DNA of 64,000 nucleotides from Bradyrhizobium sp. CCGUVB4N (GCF_024199945.1 NZ_JANADP010000001.1:2852001-2916000), one strand, 5' to 3'; positions 25,001 through 33,868 are shown, numbered from the stretch's first letter. Numbers and translations: made by a program. The notes: generated from the sequence alone by a model not told the origin.

Positions 25001-25901
25001 CGGCGTTCTCCCTGTTAGTGGCGGCGCGAAGGAACGCGCCGGTTGGAAGTGCGGGAACCTCGGTCGGATCGCCGATGCCGAGTGCCTGCCAGATCTCGAC
25101 CGCGTCCTCGCTCTCGCCAAAGCGCTGCAACCGTCGCTCGAGACGCGCCTGTTCGGCTTCGAGAACAGTGACGTCGCATCGCGTGCCGAGGTCGAGTGCA
25201 TCGATCGCGGCTTGCCGAAAAGCCAGTGCGTCGTCGTCGACGAATGTATCGGCGCCGCCGATGAGGTAGCGGTGCTTGCCGCCCATGGTGCGCCAGACCA
25301 GCGCGCGATCGCGCGAGTCGAATTCCTCGATGCCCTTGTTGGTCTCGATCACTTCGGGGCCGCTGACGCTGAGCCGGCCCTGCTCGGAGATGATCAGGCG
25401 CGAGCAAGTGCCGGCGATCAGGCTGCCGCCGCCATAGCAGCCGGCGCGCCCGCCGATCAGGCCGACGATTTTGACGCCGGCACGGCGCGCCTCGATCACG
25501 GCGCGCATGATCTCGGCGATCGCGAGCTCGCCGGCATTGGCTTCCTGAAGCCGCACGCCGCCGGTGTCGAACAGGATCAGCATGTCCTGCTTGAGCGCGC
25601 GGGCCGCGCGCAACAGGCCAGTGAGCTTGGCGCCGTGGATCTCGCCGAAGGCGCCGCCCATGAAGCGTCCCTCCTGCGCGGCGACGAAAACCGGCGCGCC
25701 ATCCAGCTGGCCGCGTCCGATGACCATGCCGTCATCGAACTGCTCCGGCAGGTCGAAGATCGCCAGATGCGGGCTGATCTCGCGCAATTCGGGGCCGATG
25801 AATTCGGCAAAGCTGCCGGCATCGACCAGCGCGTCGATGCGCTGCCGGGCGCTCGCCTCGTACCAGCTCAGCGAAACATTGTTGGCTGCCACCCGTGTCA
25901 T
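24987..25901 (-). CDS. mdcD: Malonate decarboxylase beta subunit MdcD
   Basis: A 304-residue carboxyltransferase-fold protein (AccD-like). It has SWYEASARQRIDALVDAGSF, an ILFDTGGVRLQEANAGELAI segment near 170-190, and GLIGGRAGCYGGGSLIAG with Gly-rich oxyanion loops. It pairs with MdcE in the decarboxylase. Start ATG overlaps the mdcC stop by four bases. Confidence 0.9.
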   Translation of the reverse strand: MTRVAANNVSLSWYEASARQRIDALVDAGSFAEFIGPELREISPHLAIFDLPEQFDDGMVIGRGQLDGAPVFVAAQEGRFMGGAFGEIHGAKLTGLLRAARALKQDMLILFDTGGVRLQEANAGELAIAEIMRAVIEARRAGVKIVGLIGGRAGCYGGGSLIAGTCSRLIISEQGRLSVSGPEVIETNKGIEEFDSRDRALVWRTMGGKHRYLIGGADTFVDDDALAFRQAAIDALDLGTRCDVTVLEAEQARLERRLQRFGESEDAVEIWQALGIGDPTEVPALPTGAFLRAATNRENADDAR

Positions 25902-26215
25902 CGTTCCGGCTCCTCGATCTTGCGGACGCCTTGTGCCAGCCGCAGCGCAACCGTGTCGGGCCGGGCGCCGCCGTCATTGACGGAGATGTGCAGGCCGCCG
26001 GCCGAGCGGCGGGCGACGAAATCGCGAACGACGGCGTCCCACACCATGCCGAAGCCATGGGCTGCCGTTGCGATGTCGATGGTGCAGACATCCGGCGACG
26101 CGCTGCGCTCCAGCAGCACTTCGAGATTGCCGGAGGCGACGACGCCGACGATCGCCTGCGTGCGGGTGCCGCCGGCGCGCCTGGGGGCAGACAGTCTGAA
26201 GCTGAGCTTTTCCAT
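25898..26215 (-). CDS. mdcC: Malonate decarboxylase acyl carrier subunit MdcC
   Basis: A 105-residue protein of the MdcC/delta type. Near residue 30 it has SGNLEVLLERS, whose serine region matches where the 2'-(phosphoribosyl)dephospho-CoA group is attached in known homologues. GLHISVNDGGARPDTVALRLAQG ends the protein. It carries the acetyl/malonyl thioester shuttled between MdcA, MdcD-MdcE and MdcH. It lies seven nt after mdcA and overlaps mdcD. Confidence 0.9.
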   Translation of the reverse strand: MEKLSFRLSAPRRAGGTRTQAIVGVVASGNLEVLLERSASPDVCTIDIATAAHGFGMVWDAVVRDFVARRSAGGLHISVNDGGARPDTVALRLAQGVRKIEEPER

Positions 26216-26222
26216 GCAAACC

Positions 26223-27869
26223 TCACCAATTGCGGAAGCGGCTGGGCGGGCGGTAGAGGCCGCCGGAAGCCAGCATGAGATCCTTGATCGAACGGGCCGC
26301 GAGCAGATTGCGGTCGGCGTCGAGCGGATCGATGCCGAGATCTTCGGGGCGCTGAATCACGCCGCGCTGCCGGAGCTGCTCGACCAGCTTCGCGTCGCGC
26401 GCGCGGCCGATCTCGGTGTAGCCGGCAACGCCGCGGATGGCCTGCTCGCGCTCGTCCTTGCTCCGGCACATCAGGAGGTTGGCGATGCCTTCCTCGGTGA
26501 TGATGTGGGTGACGTCGTCGGAGTAGACCATCACCGGCGCCAGATCGAGCTTGAGCTCGCGTGCCAGATCGAGCGCATCGAGCCGCTCGACGAACAGCGG
26601 AGCGTTGCGCTCGCCAAAGGTCTCGCCGATCTGCACCACGAGCTTGCGGCCGCGACGCAGCGCGGCGTTGGTATCGGGATCGGCCTCGGCGCCGGCCTTG
26701 AGCCAGGGCTCGCTCGGATGGCGGCGGCCACGCGGATCGGAGCCCATGTTGGGCGCACCGCCGAAGCCGGCGATGCGGCTGGTCGTTACCGTGGAGCTAT
26801 GACCCTCCAGATCAATCTGAAGCGTCGATCCGATGAACATGTCGCAGGCATAGAGGCCCGCCGTCTGGCAGAACGCACGGTTCGAACGCAGCGAGCCGTC
26901 CGGGCCGGTGAAGAACACATCGGAGCGCGCCGCGACGTAATCCTCCATGCCGACTTCCGATCCGAAGCAGTGGATCTGCTCGACCCAGCCGGCTTCGATC
27001 GCCGGAATCATCGTGGGATGCGGGTTGAGCGCGAAATGGGTGCAGACCTTGCCCTTGAGGCCGAGCTTCTCGCCGTAGGTGGGCAGCAAGAGCTCGATGG
27101 CGGCGGTGTTGAAGCCGATGCCGTGATTGAGCCGGCGCACGCCGTAGGGCGCGTAGATGCCCTTGATGGCGAGCATCGCCGTCAGGATCTGGGTCTCGGT
27201 GATGGCGGCGGGATCGCGTGTGAACAGCGGCTCGACATAGAAGGGGCGGCCGGCCTCGACCACGAAATGCACGAGGTCGCCGGGGATGTCGACGCGCGGC
27301 ACCTTGTCGACGATCTCGGTGACCTGGGCCACGACGAGACCGTTCTTGTAGCTGGTTGCCTCGACGACGGTCGGCGTGTCCTCGGTGTTCGGCCCGGTGT
27401 AGAGATTGCCGTCCTTGTCGGCGCTGACGGCCGCGATCAGCGCGACGTTCGGCGTGAGGTCGATGAAGTAGCGCGCGAACAGCTCGAGATAGGTATGGAC
27501 GGCGCCTAACTCGATCTTGCCGCCGAACAGCATGCGCGCGATGCGCGCCGCTTGCGGGCCCGAATAGGAGAAGTCGAGCCGCCGCGCGATGCCCTTCTCG
27601 AAGATGTCGAGATGCGCGGGCAGCACCACGCCTGACTGCACCATGTGCAAATCATGGACGTCCGCCGGCTCAAGGCTGGCGAGCGCCGAGGCGAGGATAT
27701 CGGCCTGCTTCTGGTTGTCGCCCTCCAGGCACACCCGATCGCCCGACCGGACCACCGTCTTCAGGAACGCACCCAGGTTCGGGATCGGGACGACCTTGCC
27801 CTTGGCGTGCAGTCGGCCGGCCGCCAGGCGCTCATCGAGTGCGGCCTTTTGCATACCCCAATCGCTCAT
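26223..27869 (-). CDS. mdcA: Malonate decarboxylase alpha subunit (acetyl-S-ACP:malonate ACP transferase) MdcA
   Basis: A 548-residue CoA-transferase-like alpha subunit that exchanges acetate for malonate on the carrier. Characteristic segments include SGDRVCLEGDNQKQADILA near residue 36, YGVRRLNHGIGFNTAAIELLLP, and TSRIAGFGGAPNMGSDPRG. The length is normal for MdcA. ATG at 27869 has AAGGAG eight bases upstream. It is the first gene of the operon and faces the divergent madLM genes. Confidence 0.92.
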   Translation of the reverse strand: MSDWGMQKAALDERLAAGRLHAKGKVVPIPNLGAFLKTVVRSGDRVCLEGDNQKQADILASALASLEPADVHDLHMVQSGVVLPAHLDIFEKGIARRLDFSYSGPQAARIARMLFGGKIELGAVHTYLELFARYFIDLTPNVALIAAVSADKDGNLYTGPNTEDTPTVVEATSYKNGLVVAQVTEIVDKVPRVDIPGDLVHFVVEAGRPFYVEPLFTRDPAAITETQILTAMLAIKGIYAPYGVRRLNHGIGFNTAAIELLLPTYGEKLGLKGKVCTHFALNPHPTMIPAIEAGWVEQIHCFGSEVGMEDYVAARSDVFFTGPDGSLRSNRAFCQTAGLYACDMFIGSTLQIDLEGHSSTVTTSRIAGFGGAPNMGSDPRGRRHPSEPWLKAGAEADPDTNAALRRGRKLVVQIGETFGERNAPLFVERLDALDLARELKLDLAPVMVYSDDVTHIITEEGIANLLMCRSKDEREQAIRGVAGYTEIGRARDAKLVEQLRQRGVIQRPEDLGIDPLDADRNLLAARSIKDLMLASGGLYRPPSRFRNW

Positions 27870-27912
27870 TTCGGCTCCTTGGCATGCGGGAACTGGCTTT
27901 GATGTCGCTAAA

Positions 27913-28013
27913 TGTATGCGTATTGCCTTCCGATGTCAATTAATGTATACGCTAATTTATAAGCGATGGATACTCGCATACACAGGAGGAAATTTATGGT
28001 GCGAATGCATACA
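27913..28013. promoter_or_regulatory. Four TGTATGCG-like boxes in the mdc-mad control region
   Basis: The boxes TGTATGCG (27913), TGTATACG (27944), the reverse complement of TGTATGCG (27975) and the reverse complement of TGTATGCA (28006) are spaced exactly 31 bp apart, close to three helical turns. They cover the divergent promoter area. The GntR-family regulator encoded downstream of madM is the obvious candidate ligand-responsive repressor. Confidence 0.7.
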
Positions 28014-28067
28014 AAGCGCCCCTGCCGGGGGAACCGCACTTCGCGCACCGAGGGGAGGCGCCCGTGA
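27996..28067 (+). CDS. Short leader ORF (23 codons) coupled to madL
   Basis: An ATG at 27996 follows a strong AGGAGG ribosome site by six bases and opens a 23-residue frame, MVRMHTKRPCRGNRTSRTEG and three more. It is rich in Arg and stops at TGA 28065-28067, overlapping the GTG start of madL (GTGA). The fourth 31-bp box lies within it. It may serve as a translational coupler or be a remnant start; the peptide itself has no recognisable function. Confidence 0.5.
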   Translation: MVRMHTKRPCRGNRTSRTEGRRP

Positions 28068-28498
28068 CCATTTCCGGCGTCGCGCTCCTCGCGATCTGCA
28101 CGCTCTTGGGTAGCCTGCTTGGCGACCTGCTCGGCGTCGCCCTCGGCGTAAAGGCCAATGTCGGCGGCGTCGGCATTGCGATGATGTTCCTGATCGCGGC
28201 CCGGCTCTGGCTGGTGCGGCACGGCCTGCTCAGCCACGGTCTCAAGACCGGCGTCGAGTTCTGGGGCAGCTTCTACATTCCGATCGTGGTCGCCATGGCT
28301 GCGCAGCAGAACGTCGTTGCTGCGGCAAAGGGCGGTCCGATCGTCGTCATTGCCGGCGCCGGCGCGGTCGCGGTGTGTTTCGCGATGGTGGCCCTGATCG
28401 GAAAGCTCAGTGGCCCCGTCGAGACCATGGACGAGATCGAGGCCCGAGAGGCACTCGAGGCCAGCGTGCCTCACTTCAAGTCCGGGAGGGTTGCATGA
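28064..28498 (+). CDS. madL: Malonate transporter subunit MadL
   Basis: A 144-residue integral membrane protein with about four membrane segments (VALLAICTLLGSLLGDLLGVALG; GIAMMFLIAARLWLV; FYIPIVVAMAAQQNVV; GAGAVAVCFAMVALIG). This matches MadL, which with MadM forms the malonate/sodium uptake system. The GTG start at 28064 has GAGGGGAGG upstream and is coupled to a leader ORF. The stop overlaps madM by four bases. Confidence 0.9.
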   Translation: MTISGVALLAICTLLGSLLGDLLGVALGVKANVGGVGIAMMFLIAARLWLVRHGLLSHGLKTGVEFWGSFYIPIVVAMAAQQNVVAAAKGGPIVVIAGAGAVAVCFAMVALIGKLSGPVETMDEIEAREALEASVPHFKSGRVA

Positions 28499-29259
28499 CC
28501 ATGATATCTCACGTTCTCGCCGCCAATTCGCTGATCACCGCGTTCGCCGCCGTCGGGATCCTGATGTGGATTTCCGGAGCGATCTCGAAATACCTGACAT
28601 TCGGACGCATCCACGGCTCGGCGATCGCGATCATGCTGGGTCTGTTGCTGGCCTTCTTCGGCGGCATCGCCACTGGCGGTGAAAAGGGCGTCGCCGACTG
28701 GCCTGCGCTGACCGGGATCGGCCTGATGGGCGGCGCGATGCTGCGGGACTTCGCCATTGTCGCCACCGCTTTCGAGGTCGATGTCGTGCATGCGCGCAAG
28801 GCGGGATTGATCGGTGCGGTCGCGCTCGGATTGGGGACGGTCGTTCCGTTCATTCTGGGCGTTCTCGTCGCCGCAGCGTTTGGCTACACTGATGCCGAAT
28901 CGCTCACGACGATCGGCGCCGGCGCGGTCACCTACATCGTCGGTCCGGTTACGGGGGCAGCGATCGGCGCGTCATCACCGGTCATTGCTCTCTCGATCGC
29001 GACCGGTGTATTCAAGGCGGTGATCGTGATGATCGGCACGCCCTTCGTTGCCGGGATGATCGGCCTCAACAATCCGCGCAGCGCGATGGTGTTCGGCGGC
29101 TTGATGGGAACGGTCAGCGGCGTTTCCGGAGGGCTTGCGGCGACCGATCGTCGCCTCGTGCCTTACGGCGCATTGACCGCGACGTTTCACACGGGCCTCG
29201 GATGCCTGGTCGCACCGTCCGTCCTCTATTTCACGGTGCGCGCAATCATAGGAAGCTGA
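28495..29259 (+). CDS. madM: Malonate transporter subunit MadM
   Basis: A 254-residue membrane protein with repeated hydrophobic segments and the typical MadM stretches LGLLLAFFGGIATGGEKGVADW and TYIVGPVTGAAIGASSPVIALSIATGVFK. It acts with MadL to import malonate for the divergent decarboxylase operon. ATG at 28495 overlaps the madL stop; a longer frame from 28375 is an artefact of the overlapping reading frame. Confidence 0.92.
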   Translation: MTMISHVLAANSLITAFAAVGILMWISGAISKYLTFGRIHGSAIAIMLGLLLAFFGGIATGGEKGVADWPALTGIGLMGGAMLRDFAIVATAFEVDVVHARKAGLIGAVALGLGTVVPFILGVLVAAAFGYTDAESLTTIGAGAVTYIVGPVTGAAIGASSPVIALSIATGVFKAVIVMIGTPFVAGMIGLNNPRSAMVFGGLMGTVSGVSGGLAATDRRLVPYGALTATFHTGLGCLVAPSVLYFTVRAIIGS

Positions 29260-29988
29260 ATGGCAGGTCTGTTCAAAGTTGCAGCCGAAGCAGAAGAAGA
29301 CGGCGGGCTTCTCTCCGACCGCATCCGCAATGCGCTCACGGACGAGATTGCGTCGGGTGCGCTCGTCGCCGGTTCGGCTCTGGAAGAGCAGCAGCTTGCC
29401 GATCGCTTTGGAGCTTCCCGCACGCCGGTGCGGGAGGCCCTGCGCCAGCTCGTCGTCAGCGGGCTGGTCGAGGTCCGGGGTCGTCGCGGGGTCGTGGTGG
29501 CGCGGATGACGCCCGAACGCATCATGGACATGTTCGAGACCAGCGCCGAGGTGGAAGCCATGTGCGTGCGCCTCGCGACCTATCGCATGACGCCGCTCGA
29601 GCGCAGTCATTTGATCGAGCTTCACGAGAGCTCGCTGGCGATGGTCGAGGCCAATGACGTCGATGCCTATGACGCCTTCAACCGCACCTTCCATGAATGT
29701 ATCTACAGCGCGACGCACAACTCGTTCATGGCCGAGCAGGCGCAGGACGTCCGTGCGCGGCTCAGCGCCTTCCGCCGCACCCAGTTGCGGCAGGGCGATC
29801 GCATTCGCAAATCTCGCGACGAGCATGATGCCATCATGCAGGCGATCGCGGAGGGGGACGGCGACACTGCAGCGCGGCGCATGCGCGCGCACATGCTCAA
29901 CGCGGCTGCCGCGCTCCGGCGCTATATCGATGATCGCCTGGGCACGGACGAGCCGATTGGTCCGACGGGCGGCTCAGTGCAGGGCTGA
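29260..29988 (+). CDS. GntR/FadR-family regulator, probable malonate-responsive repressor
   Basis: A 242-residue FCD-type GntR regulator. The winged helix is LSDRIRNALTDEIASGALVAGSALEEQQLADRFGASRTPVREALRQLVVSGLVEVRGRRGVVVA (residues 18-81). The all-helical FCD domain with metal-binding His residues (FHECIYSATHNSF; HDAIMQAI) follows. It begins right after madM, and regulators in this place (MdcY type) are known to repress mdc genes until malonate is present. The four boxes upstream of madL are its likely targets. Confidence 0.85.
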   Translation: MAGLFKVAAEAEEDGGLLSDRIRNALTDEIASGALVAGSALEEQQLADRFGASRTPVREALRQLVVSGLVEVRGRRGVVVARMTPERIMDMFETSAEVEAMCVRLATYRMTPLERSHLIELHESSLAMVEANDVDAYDAFNRTFHECIYSATHNSFMAEQAQDVRARLSAFRRTQLRQGDRIRKSRDEHDAIMQAIAEGDGDTAARRMRAHMLNAAAALRRYIDDRLGTDEPIGPTGGSVQG

Positions 29989-30236
29989 TGAAGGCATGTG
30001 TTTGAGGTTCCCCGAATCGCTTCGCGATGGTCCTCGTCGGGCCATCGGATGGTCCCGGGAACGCAACGCTCCGTGGATGGCGCTCGGTCGTGAAGTTCCG
30101 AGCTTGACACTGTCGAGCGAAAAGAACAGAAGTCGAACATGGCCGCCCATCACCCAGCGGCGAGCGGTGTCCGTGCCGCCCGCGCAAATCTGACCCAAGC
30201 GGGATCTCGCTGCGCCGCGCCGAGGGCTGCGCGCTG
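29989..30236. other. Spacer before the nuclease gene
   Basis: A 248-nt gap without a supported gene; it must hold the nuclease promoter. A TTGACA hexamer occurs around 30104 but no convincing -10 at standard spacing was seen. Confidence 0.35.
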
Positions 30237-32396
30237 ATGACGCTGCCCGTCCTGCCGCCCTACTACTACCACGACCATTTCACGGAGATGCTGAGCTTCG
30301 TTTGCGAGACCTACGGTCCGGTGCTGACCGACGAGCATCGCGCGTTTGTCGCTCGCTTCTCGTCGTTGTCGAAAGATGCCCAGTGCCTGTTCATCCGGAT
30401 GGTCAACCGCAACGGCACGGTCTTCAATCCCTCCACGTTCAAGTACACGGAGATCGCCGACCCGGTTGGCGCATTGGGGGAGCTTGGTATCGCCGGTTAT
30501 GTCCGGGGCCTGATCGAACAGGATTACGCGGCGTTCATGGCCTGCCTTGCAAAGCCGGTGCTGTTCGATGGCGCCAAGGCGGCCGGCGTGAGCGATGTCC
30601 GGGCCTCATGGCCCAAGGGCAAGCTGACGGAGTATTGGCTCGCCAATCTGTCGTTCGGCACCGCATTCCAGCGCTGCGGTGGCGAAGCCTTCATCGCGCT
30701 CGGTGATACCGAACCGCTGGAGTTTCTGCTCTATCTCTATTTCGGCAAGACCGAGAACAACCTCAAGAATTTTGCGCTGCGCGACCTCGGCATCCTGCGC
30801 ACCAACGATCAGGCGGATTTCAGCGCCCGGTTTGCCGACGCGGACGAGGCGAGGGCGTGCTTTCACTACGCCCGTCTGCTGCGTCACTTCGAAACCAAAT
30901 CGGACGAAGCGTATCGCAATTCCGTGGCCGGCGTTCTCGGCGGTCCTGTCTGCCCGACGGACTACGCCTCGGATCTGCGGAACCGCGCGGCCCACCGAGC
31001 GGGTCTGCACTTCGAGAAGAAGGGCGAGGCCGCGCTGGCGGTCCAGCTTTACCGCGCCGGCTCCTCCGCAGAATGTCACGAGCGTCTCGCCCGTCTGCTC
31101 TACGCGGAAGGCGACAAGGACGCAGCCGAGGAGCTGCTGCGTCGCATGATCGACGATCCCGCCAGCGACGACGAATTCGTCTTCGCGAGCGATTTCTATG
31201 CCCGCAAGTTCGACGGACGCAGGACGGGACTCTGCACCGAGCTGCTGCGAGCGGGGCGAACGCTCCGGGTCGACGATACCTGGCGCGGCAATCCGGAAGC
31301 AGGACTTGCGAGCGTCTTGCGCCGGCAAGGCGTTGAGGTCTTCCACGCCGAAAACACGCTCTGGCATTGCCTGTTCGGATTGCTGTTCTGGGACGAGCTG
31401 TTCGAATCCGGACAGCTGCACAGCGGCTTCGACTGGATGCCGCATTGCCTGAAGGACAGGACCTTCGCGCAGCTCTTTGCCGGTCAAATCGAGACCAGGC
31501 TCGCAGCCGTCGCGTCGCAAGCCGCGCTCCCCCAGATTCTGCGGATCGTCGCCGCAAAGTGGGGGAAGCCGAACGGCGTGTTCGCCTGGGACCATGTCGA
31601 TATCGATGCGCTGCGCGCGCTGCTTGCAGGCGCGCGTGCAACGGGCCTCGCCACGATCCTTCGCCTGATGTGCGAGGATTATCGGGCGATGCGCGATGGC
31701 TTCCCCGATCTCATGCTCGTGGCCAGCGGCGCCGTCTCGTTCATGGAAGTGAAGGCCGAGGGTGACGTCATCAGGCGCAACCAGCTGACGCGGCTTCGCC
31801 AGCTCGGCAACGCCGGCATTCCCGCGGAGATCGGCCGCGCCGATTTCCGTTTCGATCCGGACCAGGACTATGTCGTCGTCGACATCGAGACCACCGGCGG
31901 CTGGACCGGCGGGGATCGCATCACCGAGATCGGCGCCGTCAGGATCCGCAATCATCAGGTCGTGGCGGAGTGGCATTCGCTGATCAATCCCCAGCGGTCG
32001 ATCCCGGCCAAGATCGTCGCGTTGACCGGCATCACCAACGAGATGGTGCGGGACGCGCCGTTGTTCGCGGACGTCGCGGACAGTTTCATGCAGTTCATGG
32101 GCGATGGCGTCTTCGTCGCCCACAATGTCAATTTCGATTACGGCTTCATCGCCGCGGAATATGGACGCCTCGAACGCCGCTTCCGCTTTCCAAAGCTCTG
32201 CACCTGCGCGGCCATGCGCCGGCATTACCCCGGTCACAAGTCTTACGGGCTTGGCAAGCTCACGAGGGCGTTCAATATCGAGCTCAAGAACCATCATCGC
32301 GCGCTGTCTGATGCGCGCGCTGCGGCTCACCTCCTCAATTTGATCAATGCAAAGCGTGATGAGGCGGGAAGCAGGTCGGAAGAGATTGCGGCCTGA
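30237..32396 (+). CDS. VRR-NUC nuclease fused to DEDDh 3'-5' exonuclease
   Basis: A 719-residue protein with an unusual fusion. Residues 1-450 resemble FAN1-type structure-specific nucleases (helical, including repeat-like segments near 270-310). A VRR-NUC PD-(D/E)xK core follows, with GFPDLML (Asp491) and FMEVKAEGD (Glu504, Lys506) and a nearby Gln. Then comes a DnaQ/polymerase-III-epsilon-like exonuclease with VVDIETTGG (Asp549, Glu551), AHNVNFD (Asp634), and a HHRALSDA motif (His687, Asp692). All catalytic residues are present. DNA crosslink or flap repair is inferred. There is no clear ribosome site before the ATG. Confidence 0.8.
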   Translation: MTLPVLPPYYYHDHFTEMLSFVCETYGPVLTDEHRAFVARFSSLSKDAQCLFIRMVNRNGTVFNPSTFKYTEIADPVGALGELGIAGYVRGLIEQDYAAFMACLAKPVLFDGAKAAGVSDVRASWPKGKLTEYWLANLSFGTAFQRCGGEAFIALGDTEPLEFLLYLYFGKTENNLKNFALRDLGILRTNDQADFSARFADADEARACFHYARLLRHFETKSDEAYRNSVAGVLGGPVCPTDYASDLRNRAAHRAGLHFEKKGEAALAVQLYRAGSSAECHERLARLLYAEGDKDAAEELLRRMIDDPASDDEFVFASDFYARKFDGRRTGLCTELLRAGRTLRVDDTWRGNPEAGLASVLRRQGVEVFHAENTLWHCLFGLLFWDELFESGQLHSGFDWMPHCLKDRTFAQLFAGQIETRLAAVASQAALPQILRIVAAKWGKPNGVFAWDHVDIDALRALLAGARATGLATILRLMCEDYRAMRDGFPDLMLVASGAVSFMEVKAEGDVIRRNQLTRLRQLGNAGIPAEIGRADFRFDPDQDYVVVDIETTGGWTGGDRITEIGAVRIRNHQVVAEWHSLINPQRSIPAKIVALTGITNEMVRDAPLFADVADSFMQFMGDGVFVAHNVNFDYGFIAAEYGRLERRFRFPKLCTCAAMRRHYPGHKSYGLGKLTRAFNIELKNHHRALSDARAAAHLLNLINAKRDEAGSRSEEIAA

Positions 32397-32414
32397 TCCC
32401 GGACCGCGAGGGCC

Positions 32415-33293
32415 TTACTCACGGCTTCCCAATCGTTGTGCCCGCTCGATCAGTCTGCGAGCATTGCGATAGGTCGGTACTTCGACCCAAAGCCCGTCGA
32501 CCAGGGCGCGGTCTTCACCGCGCTTGCGTGCGGCATCGAAGCCCGCGACGATCGCGCGCGCACGCGCAAGCTCCTCGGCGCGAGGGGTGAAGACTCCGTT
32601 CAATGCCATCGCGTGCGCGGGACGCACCAGGGACTTGCTACGGTAGCCCAGGCGACGCGAGAGCGCCGCCTCGCGGACCGCGCCTTCGACGTCGCTGAAC
32701 GTATAGGGAGCATCGATCGGCTCGATGCCGGCGGCGCGCGCCTCCAGGATGAAGCGGCGGCGGGCGTAATCCAGTTCGACCGCGTCGGTGCTGCGTTCGG
32801 CGCACAGATCGTTGGCGAGGTCTTCTGCTCCCAGCAAGGCGCACCGGATGCGGGGGCTTGCCGCGGCGATCGCGCGGACCTCGACCACACCGAGCGCCGT
32901 TTCGCAGACCGGCAGGATTTCGGTGCTGCCGGCCGTCATGCTGAGCTCTCGCTCCCAATGCGTGATCGCTGCGTCGAGCGCGTGCATCTGCGCCGCCCTG
33001 TCGCTCATCGGATAAGCGATCACGTCGGGCTGCGCCTTCATGGCGGCGGCGAGATCGATCGTGCCGTCCGTCTCCAGTGCATTGATCCTGATCGCCGCAA
33101 TGCAGCCGCGGTTGCGACAATCCCCGACAAAGCGCGCCAGCAGGTCGCGCGCGTCGCTGCGTCGCTCCGGCGGCGTAAAATCCTCGAGATCGACGATGAG
33201 GGCATCGGCCCCGGCATTCAGCATGCTCTCGTGGGCCGCGCGATCGGCGCCCGGGCCGAACAGCCATGTGCGGCGAAGGTCCGGATCAAGCAT
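32415..33293 (-). CDS. CitE-like HpcH/HpaI aldolase family (CoA-ester lyase)
   Basis: A 292-residue TIM-barrel protein. The N-terminus RRTWLFGPGAD and MLNAGADALIVDLEDFTPPERRSDAR match the CitE/malyl-CoA lyase family, with the catalytic Glu-Asp of DLED near residue 40. LPVCETALGVVEV and CALLGAEDLANDL provide the other family Glu and Asp motifs. Substrate is unknown; free-standing CitE-like proteins act on beta-hydroxyacyl-CoA such as citramalyl-CoA or malyl-CoA. The start overlaps the thioredoxin-fold gene stop by eight bases, so they are cotranscribed. Confidence 0.8.
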   Translation of the reverse strand: MLDPDLRRTWLFGPGADRAAHESMLNAGADALIVDLEDFTPPERRSDARDLLARFVGDCRNRGCIAAIRINALETDGTIDLAAAMKAQPDVIAYPMSDRAAQMHALDAAITHWERELSMTAGSTEILPVCETALGVVEVRAIAAASPRIRCALLGAEDLANDLCAERSTDAVELDYARRRFILEARAAGIEPIDAPYTFSDVEGAVREAALSRRLGYRSKSLVRPAHAMALNGVFTPRAEELARARAIVAGFDAARKRGEDRALVDGLWVEVPTYRNARRLIERAQRLGSRE

Positions 33294-33819
33294 GGCATCC
33301 GCCTGTCGCGCAAACGCCGTCCTGCCCGGATTCCAGCGTCGTATCCGGCGGCAAGCCCTCGCAGACGAGCGCCATGATCTCGGCGCCGAGCTGCAAGTCC
33401 TGGATATGGCCAAACACATGCCGACGAAGCTGGCCGTCACGATCGAACAGCAACATCGTCGGTGTTCCCTGGAATCCGTAACTCCGCATGGTCCGCGGGA
33501 AATCGGTGCCGTCGGGCGCATCGACGGCAACGGGAAATCGGATCTGGTACTCGTGCAGGAAGACGCGCAGCGCGTTCGGCCCCATGGCATCGTGGTGCTC
33601 GAACACGCTGTGGAGGCCGATCACGGCGACATCCGACGATTTGAACATCGCCGCGACGCGCTGAGCCTGCGGAAGGCTGTTGGCAACGCATCCCGGACAG
33701 AGCATCTGGAAGGCGGTCAGCATCACGATCCGGCCACGCAATGCGGCGAGCGACAACGGCTCGGGCGTATTGAACCACTCCGTGGTTTGCCATTCCTTCG
33801 CCGGTTCGGCGCTCGCCAT
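33286..33819 (-). CDS. Thioredoxin-fold, AhpC/TSA-like redox protein
   Basis: A 177-residue thioredoxin-superfamily protein. It has LRGRIVMLTAFQMLCPGCVANSLPQ with a CPGC active site near residue 42, and later YGFQGTPTMLLFDRDGQLRR with the cis-proline motif GTPT. The CPGC spacing is like the TlpA/ResA group, but no signal peptide is seen. ATG at 33819 has a GAGGAC ribosome site; earlier in-frame ATGs at 33837 and 33855 are possible. Two more Cys residues near the C-terminus (CATGGC) could form a second redox or metal pair. Confidence 0.75.
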   Translation of the reverse strand: MASAEPAKEWQTTEWFNTPEPLSLAALRGRIVMLTAFQMLCPGCVANSLPQAQRVAAMFKSSDVAVIGLHSVFEHHDAMGPNALRVFLHEYQIRFPVAVDAPDGTDFPRTMRSYGFQGTPTMLLFDRDGQLRRHVFGHIQDLQLGAEIMALVCEGLPPDTTLESGQDGVCATGGCHA

Positions 33820-33868
33820 ATGATCTGTCCTCGTCATCGGTCCCATGTGTAGCACGATTTAGCTCGTA

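Noticed and set aside
24810..27509. 899-codon plus-strand open frame
   Set aside because: It is antisense to mdcE-mdcD-mdcC-mdcA, whose products have clear family motifs; long antisense frames are expected at this GC content.
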